Assembly (NCBI RefSeq): GCF_002192695.1
Contig: NZ_MTLG01000122.1
Coordinates: forward strand, 62,001-126,000
Source of the DNA: Achromobacter xylosoxidans
GTDB lineage: Bacteria; Pseudomonadota; Gammaproteobacteria; Burkholderiales; Burkholderiaceae_B
Direction: 5' to 3'
DNA length: 64,000 bases
Part shown: piece by piece, positions 26,497-34,698 of the stretch
Layout: the number at the start of each line of letters is the position of its first letter
Position numbering within the stretch: position 1 is the stretch's first letter
Made by a program: the position numbers and the translations under genes
Notes under the pieces: generated by a model
What the model saw: the letters and a program-made list of their open reading frames with translations, nothing else
What the model was told of the DNA's origin: nothing
The model's database searches: none

Positions 26497-27425
26497 TCAA
26501 ACATTTCCAGATAGGTGGCGCCGGGCTGTCCGGGCTTGGACAGGGCATCGGAATAGAGCGTACCACCCACCTTGGCGCCGGTTTCGCGGGAGATCTGCTG
26601 GACCAGTTTGGGGCTGCTGATGTTCTCCACGAACACCGCCGGCACGCGCTCGCGCCTGACCTGTTCGATGATGCGCGCCACCTCGCCGGCCGCGGGCTCG
26701 GCATCGGTGGACACCCCCATCGCGGGAATGAACGCCACGCCGTAGGCGTCGCCGAAATAACCGAAGGCATCGTGCGAAGTCACGATCTTGCGGCGCTCGG
26801 CCGGAATCGCGGCGAAGGTCTTGCGGACCTGAGCGTCCAGCGCCTGCAGGCGCGCAACGTAGGCTTGCGCGCGCTGGCGGTAGGCGTCGGCATGCGCGGG
26901 ATCGGCAGCGGCCAGGCCTTCGGCCACATTGCGGGCGTAGATGACGCCGTTGGCCAGGTTCTGCCAGGCATGCGGATCGGCGCCGCTGTGATGATGGCCA
27001 TGCCCATGGTCGTGTTCGTGGTCATGGTCGTGGTCGTGGCCATCATCATGCCCGCCGCCCGCGAACGTGCGCGGCTTCACGCCCTGGGACGCGACCACGG
27101 TGGCGCCGGCAAAGCCCGACGCCTTCGCCAGGCGCGGCATCCAGGTCTCGAAATCCAGGCCGTTGACGAACAGCACGCGCGCGGCGGCCAGCTTCTTGGC
27201 GTCGCCCGGCGTCGGTTCGTACTCATGCGCGTCGCCATCGGGCCCCACCAGCGTGGCCACGCTGACGTCGGCGCCGCCGACTTCCCGCACGATGTCGCCC
27301 AGGATGGAAAAGCTGGCCACGGCCTTCAGCGGCTCGGCGGCTTGCGCGGTTCCGAACAACGCCAACAGGCACAGGCCTGCCAGGGCGAGCAGCGCGCGGC
27401 GGCGCGCCAGGGGATCGAAACGCAT
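26457..27425 (-). CDS. znuA: Zinc ABC transporter substrate-binding protein
   Basis: 322-residue cluster A-I receptor that captures Zn2+ in the periplasm. Signal peptide to about residue 29; predicted zinc ligands H67 (DAHEYEP), H152 (DPHAW) and the later TSHDAFGYF histidine. A long His/Asp loop (residues 126-146) is typical of ZnuA and supports zinc over manganese. The ATG follows taggag. Third of the core znuC-znuB-znuA order on the minus strand. Confidence 0.96.
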   Translation of the reverse strand: MRFDPLARRRALLALAGLCLLALFGTAQAAEPLKAVASFSILGDIVREVGGADVSVATLVGPDGDAHEYEPTPGDAKKLAAARVLFVNGLDFETWMPRLAKASGFAGATVVASQGVKPRTFAGGGHDDGHDHDHDHEHDHGHGHHHSGADPHAWQNLANGVIYARNVAEGLAAADPAHADAYRQRAQAYVARLQALDAQVRKTFAAIPAERRKIVTSHDAFGYFGDAYGVAFIPAMGVSTDAEPAAGEVARIIEQVRRERVPAVFVENISSPKLVQQISRETGAKVGGTLYSDALSKPGQPGATYLEMFEWNARQLAAAMQP

Positions 27426-27447
27426 GGCGTATCTCCTATAGGATGAG

Positions 27448-28314
27448 TCAGGCCCGGCGCAGGCGGCGCCTCGCCGGCAGCAGCCCGCCTTGCGGGCCGC
27501 CCACGATGGAAAACAGGTAGCAGGCGCCCGCCGCCAGGATGATGGCGGGCGAAGCCGGCACGTTGAAGTGATACGAAATGAGCAGACCGGCCGTGGACGC
27601 CGCCGCGCCCAGTCCCGCGGCCAGCGGGATCTGGCGGGCGGCCGAGCGGACCCAGAAGCGCGCGGCGGCGGCGGGCAGCATCATGATGCCGACCACCATC
27701 AAGGTGCCCAGCACCTGGAAACCCGCCACCAGGTTCACCACCACCAGCACCAGGAAACCCATATGGACCCAGCCTCCGCCGCCGCCGCAGGCGCGCAGGA
27801 AACCCGGATCCAGGCATTCGGCCACCAGCAGCCGGTAGATCGCGGACAGCGCCACGAGGGTCACGCTGGCCGTGGCCGTAACCAGCAGCAGCGCCGCGTC
27901 GTCCAGCCCCAGCACCGTGCCGAACAGCATGTGCAGCAGGTCCATGTTGGAGCCGCGCAGCGACACCAGCAGCACGCCCAGCCCCAGCGATATCAGATAG
28001 AACGCGGCAAAGCTGGCGTCCTCGCGCAGCGGCGTCATGCGCGCCACCAGCCCCGCCAGCAGGGCCACGGCCAGCCCGGTGGCGATGCCGCCCAGCATCA
28101 TCGCGCCCAGCGACAGGCCGGCCAGCAGAAAGCCCGCCGCCACGCCGGGCAGGATGGCGTGCGACATGGCATCGCCCATCAGGCTCATGCGCCGCAGCAC
28201 CAGGAACACGCCCAGCGGCGCCGCACCCAGCGACAGGGCGCAGGCGCCGGCCAGCGCGCGCCGCATGAAGCCGTAGTCCAGGAACGGCGACAGCACCCAT
28301 TGCGCCAGGCTCAT
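27448..28314 (-). CDS. znuB: Zinc ABC transporter permease
   Basis: 288-residue ABC-3 family permease with about eight helices (e.g. LAGACALSLGAAPLGVFLVLRRMSLMGDAMSHAILPGV, where GDAMSHA is the coupling region to the ATPase). The ATG overlaps the znuC stop (ATGA). Forms the membrane channel for the ZnuA-ZnuC system. Confidence 0.95.
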   Translation of the reverse strand: MSLAQWVLSPFLDYGFMRRALAGACALSLGAAPLGVFLVLRRMSLMGDAMSHAILPGVAAGFLLAGLSLGAMMLGGIATGLAVALLAGLVARMTPLREDASFAAFYLISLGLGVLLVSLRGSNMDLLHMLFGTVLGLDDAALLLVTATASVTLVALSAIYRLLVAECLDPGFLRACGGGGGWVHMGFLVLVVVNLVAGFQVLGTLMVVGIMMLPAAAARFWVRSAARQIPLAAGLGAAASTAGLLISYHFNVPASPAIILAAGACYLFSIVGGPQGGLLPARRRLRRA

Positions 28315-29030
28315 GCGCGACTCTCCGCGTGCCATTGCCGCGCCCGCTTCAGGTGCGCGTCGTTCAGGGTCTGATCGGTGTCGCCCCAAGCCACTACCGA
28401 ACCGGACAGCAGCAGGCATTCGGGAAAATGGTCACGCACCAAGTCCAGGTCGTGCAGCACCGCGATTACGGTGCGGCCCTGGCCGTGCAGACCGCAAAGC
28501 AGGGCCATCAGGTCGTCCGCCGTGTGGCTGTCCACCGCGGCGAACGGTTCATCCAGCAGCAGCACGGGCGCGTCCTGCACCAGCATCCGCGCAAACAACG
28601 CACGCTGCATCTGCCCGCCCGACAGCGCATCCACGCCGCGCCCGGCCGCGTCGGCCATGCCCACGGTCTCCAGCGCGTCCATGCAGCGGTCGAGTTCCGC
28701 GTTCGCATACCGGCGCCATCCCCCCACGCGGCGCCAGGCGCCCATGGCCACCAGATCCAGCACCGACACCGGAAACGAACGGTCGAGCTCGGCGGCCTGG
28801 GGCAGCCAGGCCAGCTCCGAACGGCCCGCGCCGCCGATGCGCACGCTGCCGGCCATCGGCCGCAGCACGCCCATGATGCCCTTGATCAAGGTGGACTTGC
28901 CCGCGCCATTGGGCCCGACCACGGCGGTCATGCCGCCTGCGGCAAAACGCCCCGAGACCGATTTGAGCGCTGCGTGCCCGTGCCAGCCGAAGGACGCGTC
29001 GGCCAGTTCGATGGTGACTGGCGCGTTCAT
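28311..29030 (-). CDS. znuC: Zinc ABC transporter ATPase
   Basis: 239-residue ATP-binding subunit. Walker A VVGPNGAGKSTL, ABC signature ALSGGQMQR, Walker B VLLLDEPFAAVD and the switch histidine in VIAVLHDLDL are all visible. The ATG at 29030 overlaps the stop of a 56-residue upstream reading frame by 4 bp (ATGA), which both fixes the start and indicates translational coupling. Confidence 0.95.
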   Translation of the reverse strand: MNAPVTIELADASFGWHGHAALKSVSGRFAAGGMTAVVGPNGAGKSTLIKGIMGVLRPMAGSVRIGGAGRSELAWLPQAAELDRSFPVSVLDLVAMGAWRRVGGWRRYANAELDRCMDALETVGMADAAGRGVDALSGGQMQRALFARMLVQDAPVLLLDEPFAAVDSHTADDLMALLCGLHGQGRTVIAVLHDLDLVRDHFPECLLLSGSVVAWGDTDQTLNDAHLKRARQWHAESRA

Positions 29031-29197
29031 CGCGGCCACCAGTCCAGCGCCCAGCCGGTCAGGGCCCACAAGGCGGCTGCTGCGGCCAGGGCGGCGGCCA
29101 TGCGGCGCCAGGCGGAGACCAGGAAGGCGGAACGCGGCGGGAGGTCTTGCCGGGGCGCGGCATCAGGCCGCCGGGGCAAAAGCGTGAAATGGGACAT
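29027..29197 (-). CDS. Small hydrophobic protein at the head of the znu operon
   Basis: 56-codon frame not usually annotated. It begins MSHFTLLPRRPD, has a basic/polar N-terminus, one hydrophobic segment (AAALAAAAALWALTGWALDWW, residues about 34-54) and ends WWPR. Its TGA overlaps the znuC ATG exactly as znuC overlaps znuB, and it starts 46 bp from the Zur-box-like palindrome. No strong ribosome site precedes the ATG. I do not recognise a family; it may be a small single-pass membrane protein or a leader peptide. Confidence 0.5.
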   Translation of the reverse strand: MSHFTLLPRRPDAAPRQDLPPRSAFLVSAWRRMAAALAAAAALWALTGWALDWWPR

Positions 29198-29242
29198 GGA
29201 AGAAATGCGGAGGCGGAAAGCGGCGTAATCAAGTTTTATTAT

Positions 29243-29255
29243 GTTATATCATAAC
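29243..29255. promoter_or_regulatory. Zur-box-like palindrome between znu operon and zur
   Basis: gttatatcataac, two gttat/ataac half sites around a 3-bp centre, matches the core of proteobacterial Zur boxes (GTTATA-N-TATAAC type). It sits 46 bp before the first ORF of the znu operon and 106 bp before zur, in the single AT-rich patch of the divergent gap. Zn-loaded Zur would repress znu and possibly itself. Confidence 0.75.
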
Positions 29256-29360
29256 TAAAAGGCTTGATTCCACGGCGTTCGCCCGCATCTGGATGTTTTC
29301 TGCTACCTTCCAGGCATCTCGCGCGCATCGCGCGCGTTTTCCATAGAGATAAAGCCAGCC

Positions 29361-29867
29361 ATGTCCGCACCGCAACGCCCCCCTCGCAGCGATACCGTCG
29401 GCGCCCAGCTCAGCGTCGCCGAAGCGCTGTGCGAGCAGCGCGGGCGCCGCCTCACCCCCATCCGCCGCAAGGTGCTGGAGCTGCTGCTGCGCCACGGCCG
29501 CAGCCTGAAGGCCTACGAACTGCTGGACGCGATGCGCGCCGTGCATCCGGGCGCCGCGCCCCCGACCGTGTACCGTGCCCTGGACTTCCTGATGGACGAA
29601 GGCCTGATCCACCGCCTGGACGCCGTCAACGCCTGGAGCGCCTGCCACGACGCGGGTGGCGCGCCCCATGACCTGCTGGTCGTCTGTACGGGCTGCGGCG
29701 CGGTCGCGGAAGTGTCCGACCCCGCCATGAGCCGCCAACTGGCCGAACGCGTCGCCCAAACCGGCTATGCCCTGGCCACCCACGAAACCGAAATCCGCGC
29801 GCTGTGCCCCCAGTGCCAGCAGAAACAGCCCGCCGCGGACGCCGGCCACGGCCACCACCATCATTAA
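29361..29867 (+). CDS. zur: Zinc uptake regulator, Fur family
   Basis: 168-residue Fur-family repressor. N-terminal winged HTH (LTPIRRKVLELLLRHG, then APPTVYRALDFLMDEGLIHRL), a dimerisation domain with structural zinc cysteines CTGC and CPQC, and a C-terminal GHGHHHH tail. Divergent from the znu operon over a Zur-box-like site. The Zur assignment rests on this context and the Zur-type VYRALDFL helix. Confidence 0.93.
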   Translation: MSAPQRPPRSDTVGAQLSVAEALCEQRGRRLTPIRRKVLELLLRHGRSLKAYELLDAMRAVHPGAAPPTVYRALDFLMDEGLIHRLDAVNAWSACHDAGGAPHDLLVVCTGCGAVAEVSDPAMSRQLAERVAQTGYALATHETEIRALCPQCQQKQPAADAGHGHHHH

Positions 29868-30256
29868 GATCTAGTGCCGGCGGGCTGCCCGCGCGGCGGG
29901 CTCTCCGCCATCTGACGCAAACCCGCACACGGGCTGCCATCCGGATGTGCGCATCGCGCTCTTGAAATCCGGCAAACCGCCCCCAAATAGTGGTATCGCC
30001 CGATACTTGACGGCGTACGGACGCCATCTGGATGGCTACGGCCCCAGGGTTGACCCTGGGTTTGCCCCCTGCCCCCGACTGTGCTGTAATCCTGCGTCCG
30101 GCCGCTGCAGGCGGCCCACGCAGCCTGCGGCAAACACCCTCCGGCAAAGACTGGGAAACCCCGTCCAAACGTCGCAAGACGGCGTTGCAAGACAGGGTTG
30201 CGATCCCCGCCGAGAGTTCCTGTTTAACGCCTTGACTTCACGCTAGCAGCTTCGCC
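29868..30256. other. Intergenic region before the COG0523 GTPase
   Basis: 389 bp without a credible gene. Structures seen: a GC-rich hairpin after zur (gcccgc/gcgggc, near 29890-29905) without T-run; a perfect gtatcg-cc-cgatac palindrome at 29993-30006; a hairpin cccaggg-ttga-ccctggg at 30043-30060 followed by ttt. No Zur box like the one at 29243 and no cobalamin-riboswitch elements were found. A promoter for the downstream gene is presumably here but not identified. Confidence 0.5.
29993..30006. promoter_or_regulatory. 14-bp perfect palindrome upstream of COG0523 gene
   Basis: gtatcg-cc-cgatac, a perfect dyad about 250 bp before the GTPase start. It does not resemble the local Zur box. Candidate operator of unknown regulator, or chance. 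Confidence 0.3.
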
Positions 30257-31375
30257 ATGAACACCCCGCGCAGTTTGGACAAAATGGTTCCCGTCACCAT
30301 CCTCACCGGCTTTCTCGGTGCGGGCAAGACCACCCTGCTCAAACGCATCCTGACCGAATACCATGGCCGCCGCGTCGCGGTCATCGAAAACGAGTTCGGG
30401 CCGGAAAGCATCGACAACGACCTGCTGGTGCAGGACCGCGACGAAGAAATCATCGAACTGTCCAACGGCTGCGTCTGCTGCACGGTGCGCGGCGACCTGA
30501 TGCGCACCCTGTCCGAGCTGCGCGCCAAGCGCGAAGCCGGCGAACTGAATTTCGAACGCGTCATCCTCGAGACGACCGGCATGGCCAACCCCGGCCCCGT
30601 CTGCCAGACGTTCTTCATGGATGACGACATCGCCGAGTACTACCGCCTGGACGCGGTGGTAACCGTGGTCGACGCCAAGCACGGCATGGCCACCCTCGAC
30701 GCCCAGCCCGAAGCCCAGAAGCAAGTCGGTTTCGCCGACCGCATCCTGATCTCCAAGCGCGACCTGGTCAACGAAGTCGACTACGAAGCGCTGCGCCACC
30801 GCCTGGTTCACATGAACCCGCGCGCGCCGATCACGCCGGTCAACTTCGGCGAAGTCGACCTGAAGTCCATCATCGACATCAGCGGCTTCAACCTGAATTC
30901 CATTCTGGACATCGACCCGGATTTCCTGGCCGATGAGCACCCCGACGCCGCCCATGACCACGGCCACGATCACGACCATGGGCACGACCATGGCCACGAT
31001 CATGACCATGATCACGAAGGCGACTGCGGGGCGCATTGCAATCATGCCCACCATCATCACCACCACCAGCACGACGACGAAATCGGCGCGTTCGTGTTCC
31101 GTTCCAACAAGCCGTTCGATCCCGCGCGCCTTGAGGAATTCCTGGGCGGCGTGGTGCAGGTCTATGGTCCCGACCTGATGCGCTACAAGGGCATCCTGTA
31201 CATGAAGGGCATCAACCGCCGCATGTTGTTCCAGGGTGTGCACATGATGATGGGCGCCGAACCCGGCAAGCCGTGGACCGCAGCCGAAAAACCGTCCACC
31301 AAGATGGTTTTCATCGGCCGTAAGCTGCCCCAGGAGATTTTCACCCGGGGCTTGGAGCAGTGCCTGGCGGGGTAA
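30257..31375 (+). CDS. COG0523 (CobW/ZigA-like) GTPase metal chaperone
   Basis: 372-residue G3E-family GTPase. Walker A GFLGAGKTT (residues 18-26), the metal-binding CxCC motif C72-V-C74-C75 (NGCVCCTVRGDL), and a long His/Asp-rich stretch at about residues 230-275 before the C-terminal CobW_C domain. Family members deliver zinc (ZigA/ZagA/ZNG1) or serve cobalamin synthesis (CobW). Proximity to zur-znu and the His loop favour zinc; a cobalamin adenosyltransferase 3 kb away keeps the B12 alternative alive. An internal ATG at 30284 is an alternative start. Confidence 0.9.
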   Translation: MNTPRSLDKMVPVTILTGFLGAGKTTLLKRILTEYHGRRVAVIENEFGPESIDNDLLVQDRDEEIIELSNGCVCCTVRGDLMRTLSELRAKREAGELNFERVILETTGMANPGPVCQTFFMDDDIAEYYRLDAVVTVVDAKHGMATLDAQPEAQKQVGFADRILISKRDLVNEVDYEALRHRLVHMNPRAPITPVNFGEVDLKSIIDISGFNLNSILDIDPDFLADEHPDAAHDHGHDHDHGHDHGHDHDHDHEGDCGAHCNHAHHHHHHQHDDEIGAFVFRSNKPFDPARLEEFLGGVVQVYGPDLMRYKGILYMKGINRRMLFQGVHMMMGAEPGKPWTAAEKPSTKMVFIGRKLPQEIFTRGLEQCLAG

Positions 31376-31501
31376 TCCCCCTTCCTGACGTGACGTGATG
31401 CGACGAAGGCAGTACTGTGAGGTACGAATAGCGTAGGCAACAAGTAATACGGACCGGGAAACAACGCCCGCGCCAGGATCGATTCATAGTGGAGTGTTTT
31501 C

Positions 31502-31966
31502 ATGGCTACCAAGGCAGCAACCAAGAAATCAAGCAAGTCGACGAGCGATACGGCGATTGATCTGCCCAGCGAGAAGGAATTGCTGGCCATGCCCGAGTCC
31601 GACTATATGAACGAACGCCAATTGGCGTTCTTCAAGGAACGGCTCAAACAACTCGAGCAGGACATCCTGGCCAACGCCGGCGAAACCACCGAGCACCTGC
31701 GCGAAACCCAGTTCGTGCCTGATCCCGCCGACCGCGCCACGATCGAGGAAGAACACGCCCTGGAGCTGCGCACCCGCGACCGCGAGCGCAAGCTGCTCAA
31801 GAAGGTGCAACAGTCCATCGCCCGCATCGACAGCGGCGAATACGGCTGGTGTGAGGAAACCGGTGAACCCATCGGCATCCCGCGCCTGCTGGCCCGCCCC
31901 ACGGCCACCCTGTCGCTCGAAGCGCAGGAACGCCGCGAGATGCGCCAGAAGCTCTACGGCGACTGA
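31502..31966 (+). CDS. dksA: RNA polymerase-binding transcription factor DksA with degenerate zinc finger
   Basis: 154-residue DksA. The coiled-coil and its tip are intact, with the acidic tip DPADRA (D74, D77) that acts in the RNAP secondary channel. The C-terminal finger has lost three of four zinc cysteines: C117, T120, S138 and A141 stand where E. coli has C114, C117, C135 and C138. This C/T/S/A pattern resembles zinc-independent DksA forms such as P. aeruginosa DksA2. A gtggag ribosome site precedes the ATG. ppGpp-dependent control of stable RNA genes is the known role. Confidence 0.94.
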   Translation: MATKAATKKSSKSTSDTAIDLPSEKELLAMPESDYMNERQLAFFKERLKQLEQDILANAGETTEHLRETQFVPDPADRATIEEEHALELRTRDRERKLLKKVQQSIARIDSGEYGWCEETGEPIGIPRLLARPTATLSLEAQERREMRQKLYGD

Positions 31967-31994
31967 TCCGTCCCGTATTCAAGCCCTACGCTGA

Positions 31995-32027
31995 AAGGCT
32001 ATGCTGGTTTCCAGCATGGCCTTTTTT
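31995..32027 (+). terminator. Rho-independent terminator of dksA
   Basis: A 13-bp stem aaggctatgctgg / ccagcatggcctt (one T-G pair) with a 3-nt loop, followed by TTTTTT. Confidence 0.88.
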
Positions 32028-32063
32028 CTTTGGCCAGTCCTCAAAGGGGACGCAAGCGTCCTG

Positions 32064-32091
32064 CCTTGATTTCCCCGGAACCGCCCCCAGC
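32064..32091 (+). promoter_or_regulatory. Sigma-32 (heat-shock) type promoter for hslVU
   Basis: CCTTGAT (32064-32070), a 13-bp spacer and CCCCCAGC (32084-32091) match the sigma-32 consensus CTTGAA-N13/15-CCCCATnT well. It lies 25 bp before the hslV ATG with an aggaagga ribosome site between, fitting the known heat-shock control of hslVU. Confidence 0.6.
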
Positions 32092-32115
32092 TAATCCCTT
32101 CATAGGAAGGAACGC

Positions 32116-32655
32116 ATGGAACAATTTCACGCCACCACCATCGTGTGCGTGCGCCGCGGCAACCGCGTCGCACTGGGCGGCGATGGCCAGGTCACCCTGG
32201 GCAACATCGTCATCAAGGGCACTGCCCGCAAGATCCGCCGCCTGTACCACGACAAGATCCTGGCCGGCTTTGCCGGCGCCACCGCCGACGCGTTCACCCT
32301 GCAGGAGCGCTTCGAGGCCAAGCTGGAAAAGCACCAGGGCAACCTGATGCGCGCCGCGGTCGAACTGACCCGCGACTGGCGCACCGACCGCGTCCTGCGC
32401 CGTCTGGAAGCCATGCTGATCGTGGCCGACGCCGAGCACACGCTGGTGCTGACCGGCAACGGCGACGTGCTCGAACCGGAACACGGGCTGGCCGCCATCG
32501 GCTCCGGCGGCGCCTATGCCCAGTCGGCGGCGCTGGCGCTGCTGCGCAACACCGAGCTGTCGCCCGAGGCCGTCGTCAAGCAATCGCTGGAAATCGCCGG
32601 CGACCTCTGCATCTACACCAACCAGAACCACGTCATCGAAACGCTGGGCGACTGA
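32116..32655 (+). CDS. hslV: ATP-dependent protease peptidase subunit HslV
   Basis: 179-residue Ntn-hydrolase forming the double-hexamer peptidase of the HslVU proteasome-like protease. The catalytic threonine is T7 in [10 protein letters not shown] (aligned with the mature TTIVSVRR end of E. coli HslV), so a 6-residue propeptide MEQFHA must be removed, longer than the single Met of E. coli. GGDGQVTLG and IGSGGAYAQ are the family signatures. Start fixed by aggaagga. Confidence 0.97.
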   Translation: MEQFHATTIVCVRRGNRVALGGDGQVTLGNIVIKGTARKIRRLYHDKILAGFAGATADAFTLQERFEAKLEKHQGNLMRAAVELTRDWRTDRVLRRLEAMLIVADAEHTLVLTGNGDVLEPEHGLAAIGSGGAYAQSAALALLRNTELSPEAVVKQSLEIAGDLCIYTNQNHVIETLGD

Positions 32656-32728
32656 CGCCCGCCGCGCGGCGCGCCTGTCGCGCCGCGGCCGCCACCCCAG
32701 CCCGCCCTAGCTTCAAGGATCCGCCCTC

Positions 32729-34063
32729 ATGTCCGCATCCAACATGACGCCCGGAGAGATCGTCTCCGAACTCGACAAGTACATCGTCGGCCAGAACCGC
32801 GCCAAGCGCGCCGTGGCCGTGGCGCTGCGCAACCGCTGGCGCCGCCAGCAGGTCGCCGAACCCCTGCGCCACGAGATCCACCCCAAGAACATTCTCATGA
32901 TCGGCCCCACCGGCGTGGGCAAGACCGAGATCGCGCGTCGCCTGGCCAAGCTGGCCAACGCGCCTTTCATCAAGATTGAAGCCACCAAGTTCACCGAAGT
33001 GGGCTACGTGGGCCGCGACGTCGATACCATCATCCGCGACCTGACCGAATACTCGATCAAGCAGACGCGCGAACTGGAAATGCGCCGCGTGCGCACCCAG
33101 GCGGAAGACGCCGCCGAAGACCGCATCCTGGACGCCCTGGTGCCGCCCCCGCGCGGCGCGTCCGGCGAGCCGGAACGCGGCGAGGACAACAGCGCCCGCC
33201 AGACCTTCCGCAAGCGCCTGCGCGAAGGCAAGATCGATGACCTCGAGATCGAAATCGAAGTCGCCCAGGCCGCGCCGCAGATGGACGTCATGACGCCCCC
33301 CGGCATGGAAGAAATGGCCGAACAGCTGCGCGGCATGTTCGCCGGCATGGCCCGCGACAAGAAAAAACCCAAGAAGATGAAGGTGCGCGAAGCCTTCAAG
33401 CTGATCGTCGACGAAGAAGCCGCCAAGCGCGTCAACGAAGAAGACCTGCGCACCGTGGCGATCAACAACGTCGAGCAGAACGGCATCGTCTTCCTGGACG
33501 AGATCGACAAGATCGCGGCCCGCCAGGAATCCGGCGGCGCGGACGTCTCGCGCCAGGGCGTGCAGCGCGACCTGCTGCCGCTGGTCGAAGGCACCACCGT
33601 CAACACGCGCTACGGCATGGTCCGCACCGACCACATCCTGTTCATCGCGTCCGGCGCCTTCCATCTGTCGCGCCCCTCGGACCTGATCCCTGAACTGCAG
33701 GGCCGTTTCCCGATCCGCGTCGAACTCGAATCGCTGACCGCCGAGGACTTCGTGCGCATCCTGTCTGACACGGACGCCTCGCTGACCAAGCAGTACACGG
33801 CGCTGATGGCCACCGAGGACCTGCAGCTGGAGTTCACGGAAGAAGGCGTGCGCCGCCTGGCGGAGCTGGCCTTCGAAGTCAACGAAACCACCGAGAACAT
33901 CGGCGCGCGCCGCCTGTACACGGTGATGGAGAAACTGCTGGACGAGCTGTCCTTCGACGCCACCGCCAGCAGCGACAAGAACGTGAAGATCGACGCCGCC
34001 TACGTCAACGCGCAATTGGCGGAAGCCGCCAGCAGCCAGGACCTGGCGCGCTACGTGCTGTAA
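32729..34063 (+). CDS. hslU: HslU unfoldase ATPase of HslVU
   Basis: 444-residue AAA+ ATPase that unfolds and feeds substrates into HslV. Walker [10 protein letters not shown] (about residues 55-63), pore-loop GYVGRD, intermediate I-domain (about 110-240), Walker [12 protein letters not shown], and C-terminal tail ending LARYVL that inserts into HslV. 73 bp after hslV in one operon. Confidence 0.97.
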   Translation: MSASNMTPGEIVSELDKYIVGQNRAKRAVAVALRNRWRRQQVAEPLRHEIHPKNILMIGPTGVGKTEIARRLAKLANAPFIKIEATKFTEVGYVGRDVDTIIRDLTEYSIKQTRELEMRRVRTQAEDAAEDRILDALVPPPRGASGEPERGEDNSARQTFRKRLREGKIDDLEIEIEVAQAAPQMDVMTPPGMEEMAEQLRGMFAGMARDKKKPKKMKVREAFKLIVDEEAAKRVNEEDLRTVAINNVEQNGIVFLDEIDKIAARQESGGADVSRQGVQRDLLPLVEGTTVNTRYGMVRTDHILFIASGAFHLSRPSDLIPELQGRFPIRVELESLTAEDFVRILSDTDASLTKQYTALMATEDLQLEFTEEGVRRLAELAFEVNETTENIGARRLYTVMEKLLDELSFDATASSDKNVKIDAAYVNAQLAEAASSQDLARYVL

Positions 34064-34095
34064 CCCCCCGCGGGCGCGCCATGTGCGCGCCCAGC

Positions 34096-34140
34096 AAAAC
34101 GCCGTCCGCAGCCACCAGGCCGCGGACGGCGTTTTCTTTT
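34096..34140. terminator. Bidirectional terminator between hslU and the CusF-like gene
   Basis: Perfect 14-bp stem aaaacgccgtccgc / gcggacggcgtttt followed by tttctttt on the plus side; the left AAAA gives a T-run on the minus strand. Serves convergent hslU and CusF-like transcripts. Confidence 0.9.
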
Positions 34141-34192
34141 GGCCGGTAGCCCGCTGCGCCGCCTGGCGTACGCGCGGAGCCTTGCCGGGACG

Positions 34193-34498
34193 CTAGTTGC
34201 TGATGGCGGTCACGATGTATTTGCCGTCCTTGCGGACCGCCGTGAAGCGCACCTTGTCGCCCGCCTTGATCTTGGCCAGCAACGCCGGATCCGCTTCATA
34301 GACCAGCGTCATCGCGGGCAGGTCCAGCGGCTTGATGGCGTCATGCTTGATCGTGACCTTGCCGCCGGCCGGATCCACCCGCCGCACTTCCCCGCTGGCC
34401 TCGGCCTGCTGCGCGAACGCCAGCGGCGCGGCCAGCGTGACGACGGCCACCGCCGCGGCTGCGGCCATGGGCATTGCATACTTGCGGTCAAAAATCAT
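34193..34498 (-). CDS. CusF-like periplasmic copper-binding domain protein
   Basis: 101-residue exported protein: signal peptide to about residue 30 (LAAPLAFAQQ) and one OB-fold CusF domain (GEVRRVDPAGGKVTIKHDAI ... AGDKVRFTAV). Compared with CusF (H36, W44, M47, M49), only H52 and M63 are kept; the Trp is L60 and the second Met is L65. Copper affinity may be weaker or metal choice different. No cusCBA genes nearby. Confidence 0.82.
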   Translation of the reverse strand: MIFDRKYAMPMAAAAAVAVVTLAAPLAFAQQAEASGEVRRVDPAGGKVTIKHDAIKPLDLPAMTLVYEADPALLAKIKAGDKVRFTAVRKDGKYIVTAISN

Positions 34499-34698
34499 GC
34501 AGATATCCTCCGATTGCAGGAAAGCGCGGAACCAACGTCCCCGCTTTCCATAGTGCTAGGATACCGCCCTTGTGCAACAGTTCCCCCGCCCTGACGCAAC
34601 AATTCTGACAGTTGATTGCGGAATCCGCGGGCCGCGCCGCCGCAATTCATGGCTGGACGCAAAACCCCTACCTTTCGTCACTCATTCCAGGAGTTTCC

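Noticed and set aside
29868-30256. Cobalamin riboswitch before the CobW-like gene
   Set aside because: I looked for the B12-box type conserved segment and did not find it; only simple hairpins and a 14-bp palindrome are present.
30933-31080. Tandem DNA repeats within the COG0523 gene
   Set aside because: The repeated cat/cac/gac triplets encode the His/Asp-rich metal loop; this is protein-level low complexity, not a microsatellite or CRISPR.
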